Assembly (NCBI GenBank): GCA_028717765.1
Contig: JAQUNE010000030.1
Coordinates: 1 to 12,257 of the forward strand
Source: Candidatus Omnitrophota bacterium
GTDB lineage: Bacteria > Omnitrophota > Koll11 > Gygaellales > Profunditerraquicolaceae
DNA length: 12,257 nt
Direction: 5' to 3'
Within the stretch, counting starts at the first letter, position 1; each line of letters begins with the position of its first letter. Made by a program: the position numbers and the translations under genes. Below, piece by piece: positions 7,233 through 12,257 of this stretch. Under the pieces are notes generated by a model. It did no database searches, had not been told where the DNA came from, and was given only the letters and a program-made list of their open reading frames with translations.

Positions 7233-9073
7233 AATGGGTCTACATCCACTGTTACTATTATACCTGAATGCGCAAAATCTTTTAGCTCTTTTTTTAAAAA
7301 ATCTGAGGCCTTTTTTATATTGTGCGCGATGAGCATGATCTGCCAACAAAAATTCCCCCGTAATTTATGCGGATCTGCAACACCGACGGAGAGAACCTTT
7401 AATTTTTCTTTAGCAGCGACCTGTAACCTTTCGAATAAACGATTACTCGCATCTTTTACCTTTTCATCTTTTATCCCGCGCAATTTTATCTTGATCAGAT
7501 GCTCAAAAGGAGGAAATTTTAACTGTTTTCTTTGTTTTAGTTCTTCCTGGTAAAAATATTCAGGGTCATTTTTCCAAATAGCCTGAAATGCCTGATGTGT
7601 AACAAAAGAGGTCTGAATGATCAGCTTCTTTTGCGTCAAATTTAATAGCCCAGACAACAAATGGAAGGTTTTTTCCCCGGAGCGCAAATCAGCCAGATTT
7701 AAAGAATTATCAATTGCCACTACACCTACCAGGTCAAACTTTAAATCCTGCCGCCTGAGAATGGAACTGGTAGCAATAAAAATATCGCCTTTCTCCAAAT
7801 CTATTTCTCGCCGGTTATCTAGACAAGCAATTCTTGCCTGAGGAAATAACCTGGCAAGTTCATTCTCTATTTTTTCTGTACCGGTCCCGGAAAATTTAAT
7901 ATATCCTGAATTGCATGACGGGCAGATCTTTGGTGCTTCCATTTTAAAATTACAATAATGGCACTTGAGTTTATTTTCATGAAAATAAAAGGTTAAATTT
8001 ATGCTACAACGCGGGCATTTCAGAACTGCCTGGCATTGTAAACATGCGGCAAGGCTGGAATACCCCTTCCGGTTAATAAACAATAAACTTTTTCCTTTTT
8101 GAGAAAGCACGGAATAAATTGAATCTTCGAGTAAATTCGAAAAAATTGTACTTTTTTTTCTTTCTGCAAACGAAAGATTTTTTAAATCAATAAATTTAAT
8201 TTCAGGAAGATTTCCCCCCCTTGGTAAGACTAGATGATCAAATTTCCCCTTTTTAAGCAAAAGAAAACTTTCTAAAGAAGGCGAAGTAGAACCCAGAATA
8301 AGGTTAGTTTTCTCTATCTCTGAACGTAATAAAGCAATCTCTCTGGCATGATAATGTGGCACCTGATCTTGTTTATAAACCGTGTCCTGTTCCTCGTCGA
8401 TAATTATCAAACCAAGATTAGGAAGCGGAGCGAATATTGCTGAACGGGTACCGATAACGATATTCTCTTGCCCGCAGGCAATTCTCGCCCACAGCTCATT
8501 TTCGTAAGGGCCATGCCTATATAGAAGGCAAGCCTTAACATTAAGACTAGATTCTATTTTCTCTTTAACTTCCTGCAGAGAAGCTACGTCCGGCAGAATA
8601 ACGATTACTTTATAATTATTTTCTAATGTATTCTTTATCTTCTCTAGGTAAAAATCCCATCTGCCTATTCCGCTTAAATCATGAAGTAATGTCCTCTGCG
8701 GTTTTAAAATGTTCGAAGATTTTTCAGAAGGATACTTACAAACGGGCATTCTTCTACCCTTACGTATACCTTCAGGCAATGCTGTCTCAATTGCCTCCCC
8801 CCAAAAACAACAATAATAATCGGATAATTTTTTAGTCAGCAAAAGCATATTCTTGTTCAGTACTGGAAATTCATCAATTACCTCCAATACCGGTTTATGA
8901 TATTTAATTTTGCTTTGGCTGGTCAAATCAACACAAAACCCGATTTTTTTACTGTTGCAGAAATTTACCCAGACCCTTTTTCCGAGGGAAATTTTATCTT
9001 TGAGTGATTCAGGGACTGAATAATCAAAGGGCCCTTCAACGGCTAGCCCCAGTACGATTTTGGCAAATAACAT
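7229..9073 (-). CDS. priA: PriA-type primosomal protein N' with eroded helicase motifs
   Basis: PriA recognises stalled forks and reloads the replicative helicase. The 614 residues (E. coli PriA is 732) keep the N-terminal 3'-end-binding domain (EGPFDYSVP; PVLEVIDEFPVL), the winged-helix region, VIGTRSAIFAPLPNLG (206-221), GSTSPSLES (261-269), NRKGY and eight zinc cysteines in four CxxC pairs (344/347, 353/356, 371/374, 384/387). The motor is damaged. Walker A, usually TGSGKT, reads SGIGRW (134-139), so the lysine and threonine are gone. DEEH is DEEQ (226-229). GTQMxxKG is ATSSILRR (434-441), and QVAGRAGR is SGLLNLTQ (474-481). The frame is unbroken and flanks align without gaps at Walker A. 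It overlaps the GT28 gene by 38 nt and fmt by 4. Probably a DNA-bound assembly factor without helicase activity, as known for actinobacterial PriA. Confidence 0.93.
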   Translation of the reverse strand: MLFAKIVLGLAVEGPFDYSVPESLKDKISLGKRVWVNFCNSKKIGFCVDLTSQSKIKYHKPVLEVIDEFPVLNKNMLLLTKKLSDYYCCFWGEAIETALPEGIRKGRRMPVCKYPSEKSSNILKPQRTLLHDLSGIGRWDFYLEKIKNTLENNYKVIVILPDVASLQEVKEKIESSLNVKACLLYRHGPYENELWARIACGQENIVIGTRSAIFAPLPNLGLIIIDEEQDTVYKQDQVPHYHAREIALLRSEIEKTNLILGSTSPSLESFLLLKKGKFDHLVLPRGGNLPEIKFIDLKNLSFAERKKSTIFSNLLEDSIYSVLSQKGKSLLFINRKGYSSLAACLQCQAVLKCPRCSINLTFYFHENKLKCHYCNFKMEAPKICPSCNSGYIKFSGTGTEKIENELARLFPQARIACLDNRREIDLEKGDIFIATSSILRRQDLKFDLVGVVAIDNSLNLADLRSGEKTFHLLSGLLNLTQKKLIIQTSFVTHQAFQAIWKNDPEYFYQEELKQRKQLKFPPFEHLIKIKLRGIKDEKVKDASNRLFERLQVAAKEKLKVLSVGVADPHKLRGNFCWQIMLIAHNIKKASDFLKKELKDFAHSGIIVTVDVDPL

Positions 9074-10151
9074 GGTAGATTCCCTCAAGTGTGTCGGGTT
9101 TCCTGATCTTTTTAACCTCTTCTTTTAAACGCATAAGTTCTCCAGGATTTTCCTTTAGTTCTAATACTGCCCTTTTTATCTCTGCGGGCTCTTTAAAATA
9201 CACCCCAACACCGCTTTCTTTAAGCGCTACGATATTGGCTAATTCCTGGCCGGGGATAGCAGAAACAAATACTGGGATTAATTCCATTGCTAGGGCTTCA
9301 GAGATACTTAAACCTCCGGGCTTAGTGATCATCACATCAGAAACTGCCATTAATTCATGGATATTATCGACAAAACCGTATATTTTTACATTGCTTAACA
9401 CCCTCTGCTTAAGCCGCCTGTATAAATTTTCGTTTCTTGCGCAAACAACCAATACCTGCGCCTCCTGGTGCAGTTCCATGGCAATTTCTTCCAGGGGGCC
9501 GGTTCCAAATGACCCGGTCATGATTAATACGGTAAACTTGCCTGGCTCTAGGCCTAATTTTTCTGAAACTTCCTTCCTGCTATAGCTAGAGTAAAACTTA
9601 GCATCAACAGGGATTCCAATATCCTTAATATGCTCGGCACTCACCCTTTCATTAAGTAATTGCCTTTTGGTAAAAGCAGAGCTTACGATATAAAGATCCG
9701 TAGGATTTGAGATCCAAAATGGATGTACCCCAAAATCCGTAATCACGGTTAACAACTTTGAACTGATATTTCCGGTTTTTTTTAGGTGAGCGGCGATTTC
9801 CGAGGATAAAAAGTGGGTAGAAATAATGAAATCCGGATTTTCTCTAATCAAAAAGTCAGAAAATTTCTTTGTCTGCAGCCTGTTCAAGAAAATTGCTATG
9901 GGGCGGCTGATTCTACGCAGAAACATAGCCTGGGTAATGGAGAAAAATAAATACCAAAGAAAAGGCGCGTGTACAACTAATGTAGCGTATCCCTTAACGT
10001 AAGAATATTTGAATAATCTACCTGCCTCATCCAGCACATTAACAAGACTACAATCTATTTTTTTATCGCGATTTTTTAAGTAGTCGTATAAAGCCTGAGC
10101 TGCTTTGGTATGCCCAGCTCCACAAGAAGCATGTACTACAATTACTTTCAT
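9036..10151 (-). CDS. MGDG-synthase-like diacylglycerol glycosyltransferase (GT28)
   Basis: This 371-residue GT-B enzyme belongs to the MGDG synthase / processive diacylglycerol glucosyltransferase group (MGDG_synth N-domain plus GT28 C-domain), which adds galactose or glucose from a UDP-sugar to diacylglycerol at the cytoplasmic membrane face. Seen are HASCGAGHTKAA (7-18), with the acceptor-side GAGH signature, a hydrophobic stretch VVHAPFLWYLFFSI (59-72) likely to touch the membrane, TDFGVHPFW (138-146), MTGSFGTGPL (211-220) and the donor-binding TKPGGLSISEAL (276-287). It begins 10 nt after the phosphatase, with AAAGG 7 nt before the ATG, and runs 38 nt into priA. Sugar and acceptor specificity cannot be read from sequence. 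MurG is a more distant alternative and lacks this N-domain. Confidence 0.88.
   Translation of the reverse strand: MKVIVVHASCGAGHTKAAQALYDYLKNRDKKIDCSLVNVLDEAGRLFKYSYVKGYATLVVHAPFLWYLFFSITQAMFLRRISRPIAIFLNRLQTKKFSDFLIRENPDFIISTHFLSSEIAAHLKKTGNISSKLLTVITDFGVHPFWISNPTDLYIVSSAFTKRQLLNERVSAEHIKDIGIPVDAKFYSSYSRKEVSEKLGLEPGKFTVLIMTGSFGTGPLEEIAMELHQEAQVLVVCARNENLYRRLKQRVLSNVKIYGFVDNIHELMAVSDVMITKPGGLSISEALAMELIPVFVSAIPGQELANIVALKESGVGVYFKEPAEIKRAVLELKENPGELMRLKEEVKKIRKPDTLEGIYHVICQNRTGASR
9081..9086 (-). promoter_or_regulatory. Ribosome binding site that sets the priA start
   Basis: GAGGGA lies 7 nt before the ATG at 9073, inside the end of the GT28 gene. It favours that ATG, which gives the usual PriA start MLFAKIVL, over the in-frame TTG at 9088, which would overlap this site. 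Confidence 0.65.
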
Positions 10152-10161
10152 AAGTAAGCCT

Positions 10162-10707
10162 TTATTTTTTTTCTAAAATAAGCCTTGCAGCTAAAAAGAG
10201 ATCCTTGCGCATAAAGTCAGGCTGAATCTCCCAACATTTTTGATTACGTTTTTTTTCCTTACCGGAAAATACCAATATAGATTTACAACCAGCAGCTTTG
10301 GCGGTATGGATATCGCGGATAGTATCACCGATAAAAAAAGTTTTTTTGAGGCTTACCGGATATTTCTTTACTACTAACTTAATGAGGCCTGTTTTTGGCT
10401 TACGGCAGGAGCAGTGTACTTGCTTACGATGCGTACAGTAATAAACTCCTTCGATATCTCCACCTGCTTGCCTGATTTCTCGAAGCATATTTTGCGTGAT
10501 CTCCTCCAGCGCTTTTTTGGAAAAAACTTTTTTTCCTACTCCTGCCTGATTAGAAATAACAAATAACCTGTAGTCATTTTTGCTTAAAAGGGCAATCGCT
10601 TTTTTTACCCTGGGTAAAAAACGAAAATACTTCCAGTGAGTAACATATTTCCTGTCACCGGGGTACCTATTAATCACACCGTCGCGATCAAGAAAAATAG
10701 CTTTCAT
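10162..10707 (-). CDS. HAD-IIIA phosphatase, GmhB / HisB-N-like
   Basis: The 181 residues make a small cytoplasmic HAD phosphatase of subclass IIIA. Visible are the nucleophile and acid D7 and D9 (FLDRDGVIN), ISNQAGVG (51-58), CRKPKTG (101-107) with K105, and FIGDTIRD (125-132). A zinc loop C91, H93, C99, C101 is present. GmhB removes the 7-phosphate of heptose 1,7-bisphosphate in LPS core synthesis, and HisB-N dephosphorylates histidinol phosphate. The short spacing CxHx5CxC is that of HisB-N, whereas E. coli GmhB has CxHx12CxC. With surface-sugar genes around it and no his genes, a heptose or other sugar phosphate is the likelier substrate. The ATG at 10707 overlaps the epimerase end by 20 nt and begins the canonical MKAIFLDRDGV. 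Confidence 0.9.
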   Translation of the reverse strand: MKAIFLDRDGVINRYPGDRKYVTHWKYFRFLPRVKKAIALLSKNDYRLFVISNQAGVGKKVFSKKALEEITQNMLREIRQAGGDIEGVYYCTHRKQVHCSCRKPKTGLIKLVVKKYPVSLKKTFFIGDTIRDIHTAKAAGCKSILVFSGKEKKRNQKCWEIQPDFMRKDLFLAARLILEKK

Positions 10708-11731
10708 TCTCTTTTACCCATGCACTTAATTTCCTCAACCCATCTTTTACCGGAGTTTTAATTTTCCAGTTAAGTGAATTTTGAAGTTTTGTGGTATCGG
10801 TAACATAAACCTTTTGATCAGAAGGCCTCCAATCGGAAAATTTAACTTTTGGGCTCTTCCCAGTTAAAATCTTCAATTCCTCCAAAAATTCCAATAAGGA
10901 AATAGTATTATCCGGCCCACCTCCAATATTAAAAAGGCCCCTTTCTAAATCGCTAGTAATGAAACGATTAAAAGCATCAACTAAGTCGTCAGCATAAAGC
11001 ATATCACGCACCTGCTTGCCGTTTCCGTAAATAGTAATCGGTTTGTTAAAGAGTGCGGCGATAATAAACCAGGCTACCCAGCCTTGATCCTCAAAACCAA
11101 ATTGCCGTGTGCCGTATGTACACGACATTCTAAACACCGCGGTTTTCATTTTATAGATATGGCTATATTCCTGCACATATAAATCACCGACGAGTTTAGA
11201 AACTCCATATGGCGTATGCCCGGTTAAATCAGTAAGCATATTCTCTGCTACCCCTTTAACTCCCTTAAAAGTATATCTTTTTTCCAATTCCTCTAAAGGA
11301 ATTTTATCCACATTCTCGCCATAGACTTTATTGGTTGAACAATAAACAACTACTGTATCTTTGGATTTTTTACGTACAGCCTCTAAAGCATTTAATGTTC
11401 CAAAGGCGTTGATGCTAAAATCTTCCTTTGGCATACGCACACTAGAAGGCACGCCAGGTTGGCCTGCGGTATGGATCAATACATCAACCCCGCGGCCGAC
11501 TGCTTTAGCCAGATCCTTATCATTACGCACATCCCCCTTTATCCGCTCAATATTCTTGAATTGTTTCAGATAGTTCCAGTTAAATTCTACTGATGCTTTT
11601 TCGTAACCGAAGATCTGTGAACGCATCAGGTTATCCAAAACTATAACTTTATTTTTCGGATTACTCGATGCGAAGAACTCTGCAGCGTGGCTACCTACCA
11701 TTCCTGCCCCTCCAGTGATTAATACTCTCAT
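10688..11731 (-). CDS. CDP-paratose 2-epimerase-like NAD-dependent sugar epimerase
   Basis: This is an extended SDR nucleotide-sugar enzyme of 347 residues. It carries TGGAGMVGS (6-14), CSTNKVYGEN (131-140), YGVSK (Y175, K179) and GNGKQVRDMLYADDL (236-250). The string TYGTRQFGFEDQGWVAWF (205-222) and the late SDWRPSDQKVYVTD closely follow RfbE of Salmonella Typhi, which interconverts CDP-paratose and CDP-tyvelose through a tightly held NAD. Other CDP-dideoxysugar genes (rfbF, rfbG, rfbH, rfbS) are not in the window, so the true substrate may be a different nucleotide sugar. Its ATG overlaps the GT2 stop as ATGA, with GGAG just upstream. It most likely supplies a sugar for the O-antigen or LPS-type glycan made by the neighbouring glycosyltransferases. 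Confidence 0.88.
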   Translation of the reverse strand: MRVLITGGAGMVGSHAAEFFASSNPKNKVIVLDNLMRSQIFGYEKASVEFNWNYLKQFKNIERIKGDVRNDKDLAKAVGRGVDVLIHTAGQPGVPSSVRMPKEDFSINAFGTLNALEAVRKKSKDTVVVYCSTNKVYGENVDKIPLEELEKRYTFKGVKGVAENMLTDLTGHTPYGVSKLVGDLYVQEYSHIYKMKTAVFRMSCTYGTRQFGFEDQGWVAWFIIAALFNKPITIYGNGKQVRDMLYADDLVDAFNRFITSDLERGLFNIGGGPDNTISLLEFLEELKILTGKSPKVKFSDWRPSDQKVYVTDTTKLQNSLNWKIKTPVKDGLRKLSAWVKENESYFS

Positions 11732-12257
11732 TTTATCTCCTTGTGTGATCTCGCCATTTCGCGATATTTTAAATAGCTTAAAAATTGATAGAATCCGGCA
11801 AAAAAACCGATAATAAAACCAAAGAATCCGTCTTTGTATCCTTTTCTCACAAAGTAGGTACGAATAAAGCGGTCAAGGGTGCGATAAAAAAACCTGCCAA
11901 AGCGCATGGGCTTATTCTGACCTAACCACTTCTGGGCTTCCCTAGTAGTCTGATTATTCAGTTTATTTAGAAAATCTTCAATATTTTTGTACGAGAAATG
12001 AATAATATCCGATTGCAAGTGCCCGCAGGGATCATCCATAAAGGCGCGCGGATGCACAGAAACTTCCTCGTAGCGGAATTTATCTTTGCGAAAAAGCCGC
12101 AGTTGCGGGCTAGGATACCATCCGCCAAACTTAACCCAATAATCACCGATATAGTTTCTTCGAGGAATAGTAAAACCATTACAATCTGTATGCTGGCTCA
12201 AAATCTCCTTAATCTCGTCCTGTAACTCATCGGTAACCCGCTCGTCGGCATCCAGGC
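11728..12257 (-). CDS. WaaE-like family 2 glycosyltransferase, C-terminal part (5' end beyond window)
   Basis: The frame is open from the window edge; the first visible residues, LDADERVTDEL, hold the DADE metal-binding signature of this GT2 group, so the start codon and the nucleotide-binding N-terminus lie outside. About 175 residues are visible: IPRRNYIGDYWVKFGGWYP and PQLRLFRKDKFRY are characteristic of LPS-core-type glucosyltransferases related to WaaE/KdtX, followed by VHPRAF and a C-terminal amphipathic and hydrophobic tail (DGFFGFIIGFFAGFYQFLSYL) likely to rest on the membrane. A TTG at 12201 could be mistaken for a start, but it lies after DADE. The enzyme probably adds a sugar to LPS core or a similar surface glycan. 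It is coupled to the epimerase by ATGA. Confidence 0.9.
   Translation of the reverse strand, partial: LDADERVTDELQDEIKEILSQHTDCNGFTIPRRNYIGDYWVKFGGWYPSPQLRLFRKDKFRYEEVSVHPRAFMDDPCGHLQSDIIHFSYKNIEDFLNKLNNQTTREAQKWLGQNKPMRFGRFFYRTLDRFIRTYFVRKGYKDGFFGFIIGFFAGFYQFLSYLKYREMARSHKEIK

Noticed and set aside
7233..7349. Extended fmt start at 7349 adding 39 residues
   Set aside because: The extra segment is the priA end read in another frame, and the family N-terminus MNIIFFGSS begins at 7232.
8650..8690. Frameshift or assembly error as the cause of the lost PriA Walker A
   Set aside because: Residues on both sides align with family members without any gap, and motifs V and VI are also lost far away, so a local error is an unlikely explanation.
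9091..9585. Plus-strand open frame of 164 codons opposite the GT28 gene
   Set aside because: It is antisense to a well-supported gene, is rich in Ser, Ile and Leu as expected for a shadow frame, and has no recognisable domain or neighbouring plus-strand genes.
12199..12201. TTG at 12201 as the start of a 157-residue protein
   Set aside because: The frame continues upstream with LDADERVTDEL, the conserved DADE region of the GT2 family, so the gene is truncated by the window.

Overview
The window is a dense bacterial stretch, low to moderate in GC, in which every gene I can support lies on the minus strand. Transcription therefore runs from high to low coordinates. The gene set (GmhB/HisB-like phosphatase, CDP-paratose-epimerase-like SDR, WaaE-like GT2, dTDP-rhamnose genes) points to a diderm bacterium with LPS or other surface polysaccharide. 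The mixture of surface-sugar, lipid-glycosylation and housekeeping genes (priA, fmt, gap) resembles uncultured lineages such as Candidatus Omnitrophota. That taxonomic guess rests on general familiarity and is not proven by the sequence.

Layout in the direction of transcription. (1) 12257 to 6288: a tightly overlapping run of a GT2 glycosyltransferase (5' end outside the window), a CDP-paratose 2-epimerase-like SDR, a HAD-IIIA phosphatase, an MGDG-synthase-like GT28, priA and fmt. Four of the five junctions overlap and the fifth has a 10-nt gap, so these look co-transcribed. (2) 6287 to 3075: an extended -10 promoter just past fmt, then two abutting galT paralogues, then gap (GAPDH), closed by a strong 13-bp hairpin terminator. 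(3) 3008 to 1: a second extended -10 promoter, then rmlA, an NRS/ER-like epimerase-reductase, rmlB, and the start of a B12-binding radical SAM gene cut by the window edge. All junctions overlap.

How the genes fit together. RmlA and RmlB make dTDP-4-keto-6-deoxyglucose. No rmlC is present, and the third protein resembles plant NRS/ER (3,5-epimerase/4-reductase) more than ordinary RmlD, so it may finish dTDP-rhamnose alone. The GalT pair and GAPDH link galactose-1-P or glucose-1-P exchange to central carbon flow. The upstream operon would add sugars to LPS-type glycans and to diacylglycerol.

Three observations stand out. PriA keeps its DNA-binding parts and all eight zinc cysteines, but helicase motifs I, V and VI are eroded, so it looks like a motor-dead primosome protein. 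The first GalT paralogue has lost the catalytic nucleophile histidine (HPH to HSR) while keeping its metal ligands, beside an intact copy. The rhamnose cluster appears to use a plant-like bifunctional enzyme in place of RmlC plus RmlD. No RNA genes, CRISPR arrays, insertion sequences or phage genes were seen, and no gene-free stretch exceeds about 220 bases.
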